Positions 1-12,400 of a stretch of DNA of 64,000 nt are shown here, piece after piece; within the stretch, counting starts at the first letter, position 1; every line of letters starts with the position of its first letter. The notes below the pieces were generated by a model. The model saw only the letters and a program-made list of their open reading frames with translations. It did no database searches and was not told the origin of the DNA. The DNA lies in the NCBI RefSeq assembly GCF_000237925.1, contig NW_017386127.1, positions 1 to 64,000 of the forward strand. Reading direction: 5' to 3'. The stretch comes from Schistosoma mansoni. Lineage: Eukaryota > Platyhelminthes > Trematoda > Strigeidida > Schistosomatidae. The position numbers and the translations under genes were made by a program.

Positions 1-295
1 TGGCTAATTGTGTCACTATTCTAGCTGACTCATTACTGATGCCAAATTGAGAGAGATTACTTGTTGGATACCCTTTACTTAGGACAGAAACTAAGGACTT
101 CTCGATATCTGCTACCGATCTTGGTTTGGTAGCTTTATTTTGAAATAACTTCGCAGTTCCTGTTAATTTATTATAAGTAGGTAGATTATCTGGTTTTAAG
201 ACATGGGTTTCCCAATTATCCGGCCAATAATTGTTTCGATTAAAACAGTATACAATAGTTTTGGGGCTTCTTTGACTTTCAGTAGTAGGCGTTAT
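1..295 (-). CDS. Open coding-like stretch, product unknown, runs off the window
   Basis: The minus strand is open for 98 codons, from just after a stop at about 296 down to the window edge, which is unusual in DNA this AT-rich. No methionine start and no domain I recognise. The composition looks protein-like: N, W and P near the start (for example NNYWPDNWE), then basic residues. It touches the first plus-strand exon only at its last few bases, so it could be an exon of an opposing gene or part of a mobile element. Weak call. Confidence 0.3.
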   Translation of the reverse strand, partial: MTPTTESQRSPKTIVYCFNRNNYWPDNWETHVLKPDNLPTYNKLTGTAKLFQNKATKPRSVADIEKSLVSVLSKGYPTSNLSQFGISNESARIVTQLA

Positions 296-497
296 CTAAT
301 TCTCCACGTCCATGTGTAAATTCAATTGAATTAAGTATACCAGAACCATTGGAGCCTCAAGACGATAAAGCTCAAGAAATACTCCCATGGCGTACGATGA
401 TAAATTATTACGGTCCATATTTACAGCTTAATTCAAGTTGGAAACAAATAGAACATAATATACGTTTATGTTTAGCTGGATTGAAACCAGTTGACCG
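289..497 (+). CDS. CCDC162: CCDC162-like exon a (first in window)
   Basis: Encodes about residues 1-69 of the visible protein, including [18 protein letters not shown]. The donor is gtaagt, phase 2. The acceptor is a repeated TAG series (281-288); the frame has stops if splicing uses the first two, so the third AG at 287-288 was chosen. There is no ATG, so earlier exons lie outside the window. Confidence 0.65.
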
Positions 498-3400
498 GTA
501 AGTCATTTGCAAATAATCTATTTTTAAAGTATGAGCAAGTCAATTAAATGATTGTATGGGTAATGTTTCTCCATTAGCAATAAACCTTATTGTTTTTAAC
601 AACACAACCATATCTTACCACATTGCATACTGAGATGTTAGTGCTAGTTCTTTTGGGATTCTTATGTTGAATCATTCGTACAGTTAAGTCTTCAAGATAT
701 AACCTTCTTTCACTCCATATTTGTTAGATTAATGTCACTTACCTTGGAAGTTTTATCACTCCTAGTGAATTGATGTCTTATGAAATCTGTGCACGTATTC
801 AGAAGGCTTGGTTGGCTTTTGGAAATGTGTGTCACTTTCGGTGCAGGCGAAATGCACGTTTGCCTATAAAAGGATGAAATTACTGTACATCCATCCTCTC
901 CGTTCTACTTTATGGCTGTAAAACATTACCTTTAAAAAGAGGATATTCTTAGGTTACTAGTATTTGGTGATTGATGCCTTCATGGCAATAAGTATACGTA
1001 TGTTTAGACTATTGTGTTAGCAACTCTGAGATTCGACGCATGGTACTAGGTAAAGAATGCAGAATCTATTAGTTATATAGTGACTCGCTTTCGATTGAGA
1101 TACTTGGGACAGGAATTATATATTCCTAACCGTAGCCTACCTCGACATATGATTATGACTGATGTGGTGTTAAGCAGGAAGAAAGCTGGAGATGACCAAA
1201 CCAAGATGCAGCATGGATCTATGAAGTCATTACACGTTAAACTAAGGAGTGTTGATGGGTTCAAACTTTCTTGTTGAGGTAATAAGGTTATCGTAACCAG
1301 TGGTTTGAGACTTTGTAAACGTGGCTTAGAGTGGATTGTAATTTCTCAGATATATTCACTCCTTTTCTGTAATGAAATCCCAAGTTTCAAACTTAGAGCT
1401 CTTTTAATTCTATAATTTCATTCTTGCTTCTTGAATCATAACATCTATGGCTAATTTCTCTCACGACCGCTACCACTGAGACTGTTTCAATTACCTGGTT
1501 TCCATGTTTATAGTTTTACTTATTTGTACTGATGTAGTATGGGGACTTTCACTATTGTACATATATATTTATTTTTACATTGTGTAAGACTGTCTGACGT
1601 ATCTAATTAAGATATTAAACTTTATGAATTAAGCTTATAAATTTTATGATAAAAATGAGTTTCAGTACATAATATAAGAGGCTGAATTGGCTATCACATT
1701 TAACGATTACAGTAAATCATTTTCGATCTTGATTTCTTTTGAAGCCATTCACACTGTAGTAACATTATTTCTAATAATAGTATTATGTATTTCATTATGA
1801 CTAGTTTATCATAAAAGTGAACGTCTGAACTGCCGAATCATCAGCAATAGCAAGCATTTGCCTTGTCACAAATCGGTAAGAAAGTCTCATTGAAAAATAA
1901 TTGCACATATATGATGCCTAAAAATTACAATCATTTGATGGTGGTAATGTAATTATTACGTGACTTGAAATACACATTGGTATATTGGTTTATGTGGCCA
2001 AAACATAATTTTGATGTACCACGTCTGTACAGGATTAAAGGGCGTGTAAGCCTTGTTGTGTTGTTTACAAATCTAATACTTTCAGTTTGTTGTTCAGTTT
2101 GCTCCGAGCGCGTTGTATATAAAAAAGTATATCGAACAAATTATAAACTTCCTGATGCAGTACTAATAAAGGAATGTTTTATTCTTAATATATACTAGTC
2201 AATATTTATCAAAGAAGTATGAAATATTTTACTAAAATATAAACATACTAGGTTCAATATGATTTTTAAGTAACTTAATAACTGTTCGTCAGTGCTTGAC
2301 TATTTTTCAACTCTTTTTTTCAGTCCGACTGTACACGGTGAACTGTTAGCTATGAACTTAACATTGGATGATATCGTTGAAACTGGTGATTTAGTAGAGG
2401 CTTGTGCAGGTGACAGACTGGCAATTCAAGAGGCTGATAATATGCACCTCACACTTGGCAAACGTACAAAAGACAAGAAACGTGAAGGAACACCTAAAGC
2501 TGAAGAAACAATTGTTAGACAAACTACAAATACTCAGACTCAAGATTTGGATCGTAATACAGTTAAAGGTAAAAATCAAAATGTCATCATAGGTCAACTT
2601 AGTAAAACGTTGAATTTTATTAATAGACTTTAAAGTTCTTAGGTTCACTACAGTTTTTAATTTGTTTAAATATACATGTAATACATGTAAATCGTTTACA
2701 AATTAGCAGTTAAGGGATTAAATACAAATTAAATTTGGACCTATTTTGTTCGATGGGGTATAGTAAAATCTTTTAGCAAGTTTGACCGAATTCTAAAAAC
2801 ATCTTCACTTGATAACCGATCCCAGTAAAATGAATACCGTACTATCTTCGAGCATGAAATATAGTATGCTTTTTAACAACTTTCAGATTGTTCTGTCATG
2901 ATGAGATATTTCTAAATTCATATCAATATATTTAGATCACATCGTTTGTGCTTAGCAGTGAGATCTAAGATGATTATTGCATTTGTTTCCGCATCGTCTG
3001 CCGAATATGCCTGTGTAGCAGTGTTGATGTTGACAGTGAGATACGAACCTATATTCTATCGTTTCAATCCTTAAAGCGTTGTCCACTAAGCTACTCAGTC
3101 CAAATACACATTAGCTTGTTTAATAGGTATGACGTTATCGTATGTAGTAACATATTCACTCTTATTGATATTGTGGAATGTAAATGATTAGCCACTGTCG
3201 GTATAAGGGTATCCTGAGAGGATTGCATCGATGTTAACATCCAGCTATGAGTTTTTGAATAAAGTTGAACAGTGGCGGACAATGAAATCCAGGATGCACG
3301 TTTTATCCTATTTCGGACTCGACAGGTGGATGTACCTGCATCCCAGAGTTTATGTTCACTCCGGGACTGAAACCCATTACCGTTCGCTTTTAAACACCAT

Positions 3401-6400
3401 CGCGATATCCACTTAGCTACTGAGCCCTGATAGTCACTTGCTAGTTCAATGGTGTGAAGTTTAATTTATTTTCGTATTACTTACCTGAATCTTCCCATTG
3501 ATGTTCAGGACTGCAGTTGATCAATCTCTCATTGATATATGTACATTCTATGCGCATTGCCTCTATAGTTCCTTAATTTACAAGCTTTACAAGCTGAGAT
3601 GATGATGGCTAGCGTATAATTCTTTTGACTAAAGGCAATATCGAGGCAATTCGCACAATATGCACATATGCCAGTAAGAGACTGATCAATTACAGTCCTG
3701 ATCATCAATGGGTATTTACCTGATTGAATTCAAGAAAATAATATTTGCGCCTAATAGAACGGTTCATGAACGTGTATTAAAGAATGTTGTAATAATGTTT
3801 ATTTATCGTCACAATGTATTAAATTAAAGTGATCTTCACAAACCTTTATTAAATAATTCGTTATTGAAGATATAACGTACAATGTATATTTTTCAATTAA
3901 TTCTATTTCAGATTCAGAAATGATTAAATTGAGTATATTGAATACACCAATTGCAGCATATGAATTAATTAAAAAATACTTAATTTTACGGAAACGTATT
4001 GAATCATTAAAATATGCATGGGGAACACGTCGGCTTGGCATTGAACGGATTAATACATCAAAAACATTTAAAATGTTCTGGTAAGTTTCAATTGTAAGAT
4101 AGAAACCTTTCTTTCACATCATCTATTTCATTTGAATAATTCATATATTTCCAACATGCACTATCAGTTGTTTTCATTACTTTTCAAGCTTAATTACAAA
4201 TAGACAAATAACAACAAGATAAAGGAAGAAATTTGTGATTTTTTAAGGAAATTTCGTTACCTTTTAGCTGCTCTATCCATCATAAGTTGATTCGCTTATG
4301 TTAAGTGCACCATAATAGATGGATTGAAAAGTGTTGTTTAATTAGTATTTTTAATTTATCAGTAATGTTGTTCCCAAGACTTAATTGCATATGATTATCA
4401 CTGTTAGTTAACTCACTGATTTATTTGTGAGGCATGTCTGTATCACTCTATGGCTGTAAAGCATGGACTTTGAAAGTAGTAGATATGCATCATAGGCTCC
4501 AGATTTTTTGTTCACTGGTATCTCTAAGCCTTCACGTGCTTACAATGATAAAATATAGCAAATCGGTTAAAGAGGTTGTGAAACTTCATCGACCTGGAGA
4601 AGAAGGGAATTGTACATTGTTTCAAATTCTTGTAATCTCTTATTTCATTATTTTATTTTATTTATTCTGTTAACAAATGCAAAATACACGGTTGAAATAC
4701 GTCAGAAGACTGGTCCTAACTCAACCTTTATCGTTTGTGTAAAAGCTACCTAGGTCGAATAATAAAGTTTATGGAAGCTATACGAAAGTTTAACCGCCCA
4801 TCTTATACGCTCAAAAATAAATCGTACATACAGTAAACCTATCCTAATAATATTGATATATTACCCAGAGTGATGTGACTCATATTTTCACTGCTTATCA
4901 TCCCAGTTGTCAACCTTTATTTTTCCAGACCCAAATGTCTTAACATATGTATGATCGGATTGTTCGAAATGTATTGTATCAATATATCACATAGCTTTTA
5001 TAAAATGTTATCTTCTGACTAGATCCTCTAAATATACCAAAGCGATTGACTGTTTCAAAAGTAATAATTAAGAACTTCAATAATTCTGTACTTAACACAT
5101 CTAAACGATTTATAAATCAAATATCATAAAATTATGTCTTTTTATACATTTATAGTTCACTTTATAAAAATGAACAATTATATTCTTTAATACGAAATTT
5201 ATCACTTCAATTCAACCAACCTGATATATATACACTTGCTTCATTGGGTGATACTGACATATTTGTAATACCTAAGAATATTCCAGAAATAATTGTTAGA
5301 CAACGTCAAGTAAGTTATTTCCTTAAATATTATAATTCTATTCATAACAAGTACTATTATATTTGATATTTTGACCATTATTCTAGGATACATGACATAC
5401 AGTATAAGAATTTAAATTAGATTGGCTCGATCGACTTCAAATTGAACTTCTTTTTAATTAAATTGATAAATGAGCTAGGTTATCACTATAAAACAACCTT
5501 TCATAATACTGTCTTTGAGTTATATAACCAATATGCACGTGTAAATGACTGATTTATCATTGGCATATTATTCATACTGGGACTGATCTATTAAAATTAG
5601 ATACGATAAAAGAAGTGTTAGTCCATGAAAAAAGTCAATACTAGTTAAATTAAACATTTTTTGGTGGAGTTTTGCTCTCTGAGCTGGATGGTTTGGTTGC
5701 GAAGCATTCATTGTTATTCTGAACGACATCATCAACACAAACTTCAGGTAGAAGTGTCGTTCAGAATAACGATGAAAGTTTCACGACTAAACCATTCAGC
5801 TCAGAGAACAAAACTCCACGAAAGTCATCCACCTGAGCTATAAATCTTCACCATCTCAATAACTTAAACAACTTTTACAAAAGTAAAAATTTTAGTGATC
5901 ACTTTTTTAATTTCGTTGGTGTAGTATAGCAGTAATTTTTCCATGATAAGTACCATTACTAGTTGAACAGAATAAAAATTCTTTTATTGTACAAAAGATT
6001 TCATTAATGAAACACAATCTTAGTACTTTGAAAAAACTGGCTTTCTTTCAAATGAATAAAGCGATAACATTCACTTTTTTTCTAAAATAAAAAAAGACCT
6101 TACGAGAGTTAGAACAATGGCATCAATTAATTAATCAGGACAAGAATGGATAGTTCAACGAAAATATTATCTACATAAAAATAAACACTTCATCTTAACG
6201 AAATCCTGTTTAAAATGTGTTAAAATTACGATGGGGCTTATAATTTACAAATGACGAAATACTGAGTTCTAGTGAGAAGCAGTAACCAGTGGAGTTCAAA
6301 CCACGTCTGTTGTGAGATATCAACTAACTAAAGACAACTGATGAACGGTTGCTCAACTTCGTGGATTGGTTGGAGATAGACATAGACACCATGGGATGCC

Positions 6401-9400
6401 GGCTCAGTGGTCTAGTGGTTAAGTGCTCTGGCGCGAGACTGGTAGGTCCTGGATTTGAATCTCGCAATGCGGGATCGTGGATGCGCACTACTGAGGAGTC
6501 TCACAATAGGACGAAACGTCCGTCCAGTGTTTCCAGGTTTTCTCTGGTGGTCTAGCTTCAATTGACTCACGCTTTCAACTACGAAAATACTAATATCCAA
6601 TGATTTTGAAGAAATTCTTCATTTCAAATTGTATTATTATTATTTCTTATTCTTATTCTTGTGGTTTATTTGCAGTTACTTAAATTAATTGAAGCATTTG
6701 AATTGTTCATGATATCAGATTTACGAAAATTAATTGTAAGACAAACTGATTTAGTAATTAAAGAACGTAATCGTGAAGAAGGTAATTTACCATTAGATTT
6801 ATGGAAACGACCAGTAAGTTGTAAAGATTTTTCATTCTTATTTATTTTTATCTACATTATATATGTATCACTTAATAATTAAAAATTATTTTCTAAATAG
6901 TACTCTTGTGTGTACATCGCTTCAAATAGTTTCTAACCACTTTTTTGTAACAATAATTCAAATTTAGTTGTAGCTTCTTTAATTTTCCCATACTTATACT
7001 GTCACTAGTATTGATTACCTACTGTAGTGAACAAAACACTAGTTGGGGACAATCGAATGTATTTAGACACAAATTACAGACTATCTCACGAAATTCTGAT
7101 AACCATATAGTCAACAGTTAATTTGCAAAATAACAATCAATTGTCTCAATCTTAACTGTTTCTTCTGCAAATAACAGTCCGTCTTCTTTGATTTAATTGT
7201 TCATGCATTTTCGTACCGATTACGCTTCATTCCTGTTCTTTTCTTATCGATCTTCTGCCAAAATACATTCTATGTCTGACCATCACCATATACTGCTTAT
7301 ATGGATGTGAGTAGATCACACCACACTACTTGTTTAGGATAGATTACAATGCATATTTTCACTTTTGTATGACTCTTTACTCAGCGGATATTGTTAAAAT
7401 ATTCTTGTCTTGTCAGTCATTGTGTTACGAAGCACGAGAAAAGTGATACTTCAGATTTCTTAGAAACTTATTTGTTTAGAAAAAACTTAAAGTATATGCA
7501 TTATTACCATTTTTAAGTCTTTTGATTGTTCACAAACACTTGTGAAGATACATGTTGTTTGTTTCGATTTTTGTTTTATGACTTAAATAGATGAGTCTCT
7601 TTTTGGAATATGCGCATCTTGTGAGGATTGACTTGATATTGCTACTAGGTCACTTATCTGGACCAAATAGATAAGTGGATAACGTGAAGGCGTTTGAGGC
7701 GAGTGTTACTAGCTTCAGGTCTAGGAGTAAATATCAACTCTGAGATTCAAGTACATCCAGCTATGTCCCATATAGGATGAGACACGCATCCTGAATTCCA
7801 CTGTTAATCGCTATACATCCTTGTTTAAATATTTCTGAATATAGATTTTCTCAGCTTTTAACAAAGGCTATTTAACGTATGCAAATAATCATCTGAAAAT
7901 ATAAACAAATTATTATCATATGGCTGTTAATGACCTTTTGCTGAATAAATTTCTGGAAGCTTCTATATGAAGCTGTACCCTGTGAATTCAATTAAAGATA
8001 ATTTTAGGTAAAAAAAAAACAACCACTGCGTTTCTGCTCGTTTGGTTCACCCGTGTCGACACATAAAATCCCTGCGTTTGGTCGCTTGAGAATTTACGGG
8101 TGTGAACTCCTAATGACTTCCGAACTCTCTGTAATCGATTCTTCAGTGTCACCGAAGTTTTAGCTTTTTTCCAACTGATTCAAGGTCAGAAAGGGAACTG
8201 CACAAGTAGTACTCCTTATCACTAAATCAATTTCAGATATTGACAATTATATTGAAGAGTCCCGACCGTTGCTGCTACCTTGACGTGGTGGTCGAGCTTG
8301 CCTATCGTGATGAATCAGTCGAGCTATACTGGCTGGAACAATCGTTCCTCAAGGTCCTACCATGCCAGACAGGTCGATTGAAGAGCGGTAAGACCAAAAG
8401 CAGCAATCCCAAGGTCCGAAGGCTAAGTCGTACTGCCGAATGTACAGAGGTGCGACGGCAGTAGGATGTTTCTTTCAGACAACCAGCATAACAGCCGTGC
8501 TGCCTTCCCACAAGGAGGGGTGGGGTTAGAAAAGGTCGACCCTAAAAATGTACACCCCGCCTTATCCCACGGATTTCCGGCGGTAAAGTCCTTTGAAGAA
8601 CGGAGCTAACACGTCAAAAACCCCCCACGAAAAGACCGTGCGTGACCGGCCTCAAACAGCTGTCCTTTGGGCACTGCGGTCACGCTCCCAGGTCGTTAAG
8701 ACCAACACTAATCCAACTTCTTTTCCAGGTCCCTCAAGAAATACCCTTCCACGGTGTGGGCAGCCGGGAAGTGATATTAGCCCTCATACCCGTAACTGCA
8801 CACGAGACCAAGTTGGTCACATTCAAATCCTTCCTACACCTGCTAATAACTCTCTTATCTCCTTCACCAACCCTTCTCACATCCTTTTATCACCTCGCAC
8901 CACTAGGGCAAACGATTCGAGTACATGGAACGTTATTCCTGGTCTCCTGAAACCACGCTCTAAACTACATGTAGGAACTTTTAATGTTCGAACATTGAGC
9001 CAAATAGGACAACAGGCCTCCTTAGCTAGGACTTTAAAATCTCGCACCATTGATGTGTGCTGCGTCTCCGAAACGCGCATACAAGATCCGAGTGGAGTCA
9101 TTCATTTTACCTCACCATGTCACAATAAAGAACCAACTCGCTTCACATTTCGCGTATTTGGAAGCCCTGATACTGCTTCCCGTGGCCTCGCTGGCGTAAG
9201 TATAGCATTGAGTCCTAGGGCAGAACTAGCTTTTTTAGAGTGGATCCCAGTAGACAGTCGTTCGTGTGCTGTCCGACTAAATGGAACAGTAAGGACACGG
9301 AAAGATAGGGACACTCATCGTTGCCTCTTCGTCTTCTCTGCCTACCTTCCCACTGACTGCAGCTCAGATGATGTAAGAGATAAGTTTTACAGGAAACTTT

Positions 9401-12400
9401 CCGACCTTCTCCGAAAAGCTAGGCGTTCTGATGTAGTAATGGTGGCAGGTGACTGTAATGCTCAAGTAGGTAAATTAAGTGAAAGGGAAAGACACCTGGG
9501 TGGATCCTATGGTGTCGTGGCTAAAAGAACAGATAATGGCGACCGTCTGTTGCAGCTATGCTCAGATAACCGCCTACTTCTTGCAAATACTAACTTCAAG
9601 CATAAGGAAAAACGTCTTTTGACATGGTGACCCCTGAATTCGTCCCAACGTTGGACCCAATTAGATCACATCGCTATCAGCCACCGATAAAGGGGCTCGA
9701 TAGAAGGCTGTCGCTCATTCTGGAGCACATGTTTAGATTCAGATCGTGTTCTAGTGCGAGCACGTATCTGTCTGAGTCTTACTGGATGTAGGAAAGACTG
9801 CAAGGAAACCTTTTAATGTTCTACTTAATGATAGGCAAGCTAAGAATATATTTCAGGAACAACTAGAAAAAGTTAGGCAGCCTTGTAAGTTGTGCCCACC
9901 CCGAGGCAGCATGGAATGACATCCGAAAAGCTGTGGAAACAGCAGTGATATCCACTAGTAAGGTAAACCATAAGGTTCGGGAGTAACAATGGATCTCGGC
10001 AGCATCTACCTCACTGATAGACACTCGTAAACTCATCTCACTTGGCTCTGAACATAACGAAGAGCGGAGTCAGCTCAAGCGCAGGCTAATAAGAACCTTA
10101 CGCGATGATCGTAATCAGTGGTGGGTAGAATGTGGGAACTGGACGTAATTCCATCTGACTGGTCCCAATCACTGATTGTGCTAGTCTATAAGAAAGGACA
10201 AAAGTCCTCCTGTGACAATCACAGAGGGATCAGTTTGATTAATATAGTGTCTAAAATATTAGCCTCAATAATACTTGGACGCCTAACCAAAGCTCGTTAA
10301 GAGCAGACTAGAGAAAACCAGGCTAGTTTTCGACCTGGACGTGGTTGTATAGACCAGATATTCACCCTACGTCAGGTCCTAGAACATAAACACAATTCAG
10401 ATGTCCCACAATCGTAGTATTTTTTGACCTTAAAGCGGCATTTGACTCCGTTGATCGTGAGGTTCTATGGCAGTGTTTGTCACTGAAAGGAGTACCAAGG
10501 AAGTACATTAACCTCATAAAGGCTCTCTACTCGAACACAACTGGTCGAGTTAGAGCCTATGGCGAACTGTCATCAGAATTGGTTACCTCAAGTGGTGTTC
10601 GTCAGGGCTGTCCACTCTCTCCATTCTTGTTTAAATTTGTCGTTGACGTGCTTTTAGAGATAACACTTTCATCATCTAAATCTCCAGAAGTTGAACTTTT
10701 ACCGGGAGGCTCACTTATTGACTTAGAATACGCCGACGACATAGTTCTATTTGGTGAAGACGCTGACAAAATGCAGAGTCTTCTGACCACTATAAGCAAC
10801 AATGCAGGCATGTTCGGGATGCGATTCTCTCCCTCGAAGTGCAAAATTTTACTTCAGGATTGGGTTGCATCGACACCTGAACTAATGATAGGGAGTGAAG
10901 TAGTTTAGCGTGTTGACTGCTTCACTTATCTTGGGAGTCTCATCGGGCCTTGTGGTCTAGTGTGTGACGAAATCTCAGCACAGATACAGAAGGCTCGTCT
11001 AGCTTTCGCCAACTTGCGCCATTTTTGGAGTAGGCGAGATATCCGTCTACCAACCAAAGGACGGGTTTACTGTGCAACAGTTCGTTCCGTCCTACTTTAT
11101 GGCAGTGAAACATGGCCAATAAGAGTAGAGGATATTCGTAGACTACTAGTGTTCGATCATAGGTGTCTTCGAAGCATGTGTATCCTGGGACCACCGAGTA
11201 AGTAATGCAGTTGTTAGGAAACGGGTACTAGGTAAGGATGGCAGATCGATTGATGAAGTAGTGAAACTTCATCAGTTGAGATGGCTGGGACACGTGTTAC
11301 GTATGCCCAACCACCGACTGCCCCGACGTGCAATGCTATATGGTGTAGGAGTAGGTTGGAAGAAAGCTAGGGTCGGCCAGACCAAAACGTGGTACAAATT
11401 CATGAAGTCACTGACAATTGGATTTAGCCATGCTGGTAGGTGTAGACTACCTGGTTGGGATCTGCGAGATCATATCAACCGATGGTTAGAGACCTTGAAT
11501 GACATGGCTCAAAATCGTTTGCAATGGCGAAGGTGCATTCACTCTTTGTGTTCTACCAAATTCTAATCTTCTGAATTCCTCATGTCCCTATCCTTTTCCT
11601 CTTTTCAAATTTATTGCACTGTATTATACTCCTTCAATAACATCTTCAAACCCTAATTTTTCACATAATGCTTATACTTTTACTACTTCTACCACTATGG
11701 GATTTGAATCGACAACTGCATCTTTATGCTGATGTGGTATGGCAACTCGAACTGATGTACGTACGTACGAAGTTCTACGTTGTGACTGACTGACTGATAT
11801 TGAAGAGTTCAATTTTTCATGACTTTTTATTTATCACAGTTTCGTTTATTGCAGTAGTTTCAAGTATAACCATTAAGTTTTTAGGAGAAATTTCGTCTCA
11901 TTTCAAAATGTCAGATATATGAAAGAAAAACATCCTTTTCAATAAATTCTCTTCAGCTTCTACAACTCTATACATCCAAGCTACCAATCCATAAAGTGAC
12001 CTGATTTAAGATTATTGTATCATTAACAATAACAGCATGTGGATTTTTAGAATCGTAAAACTGTACATATTAAGGTGACTAATATAAAGTTTCAACTTGA
12101 ATAAGTTTGTATACTAAATGAAATGATGATATTAATGATCAGAATAAATATGGTTCACATGCGGTAAGAGAGACAATTATGCAATTACAAAACAAAATCA
12201 ATATTTGATCAATAGTCAAAGTAATATATAAAATAATGTGAGTTGAAACAGAATGAGTAAACAGGGTTAGGTGCCAAGTAATTTTCTCAAAAACATTTCC
12301 AAGCGTTATACCATTAATAATAATGATAAGATTGCGTACATAATGTGTAAACTATCCCACTGTTATCATTGACTCATAGACTGACTTGATTGGTTTAATA

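Larger units (their letters stand above)
8261..11796 (+). mobile_element. Nearly full-length RTE-type LINE (lineage A) with 12-bp target duplication
   Basis: The same 12 bases, atattgaagagt, lie directly before (8249-8260) and after (11797-11808) the element. Parts in order: GC-richer 5' region; apurinic-type endonuclease about 8950-9700; linker 9700-10110; reverse transcriptase about 10110-10860 with [11 protein letters not shown]-terminal domain to about 11565; 3' tail ending in actg repeats. Frames are broken by several stops and shifts, for example a stop after LLTW near 9628. It sits sense in an intron of the CCDC162-like gene. Confidence 0.9.

Noticed and set aside
6408-6475. tRNA gene in the family H repeats
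   Set aside because: A and B boxes are present but the cloverleaf does not close and the unit continues into a ribozyme; it is a SINE head.
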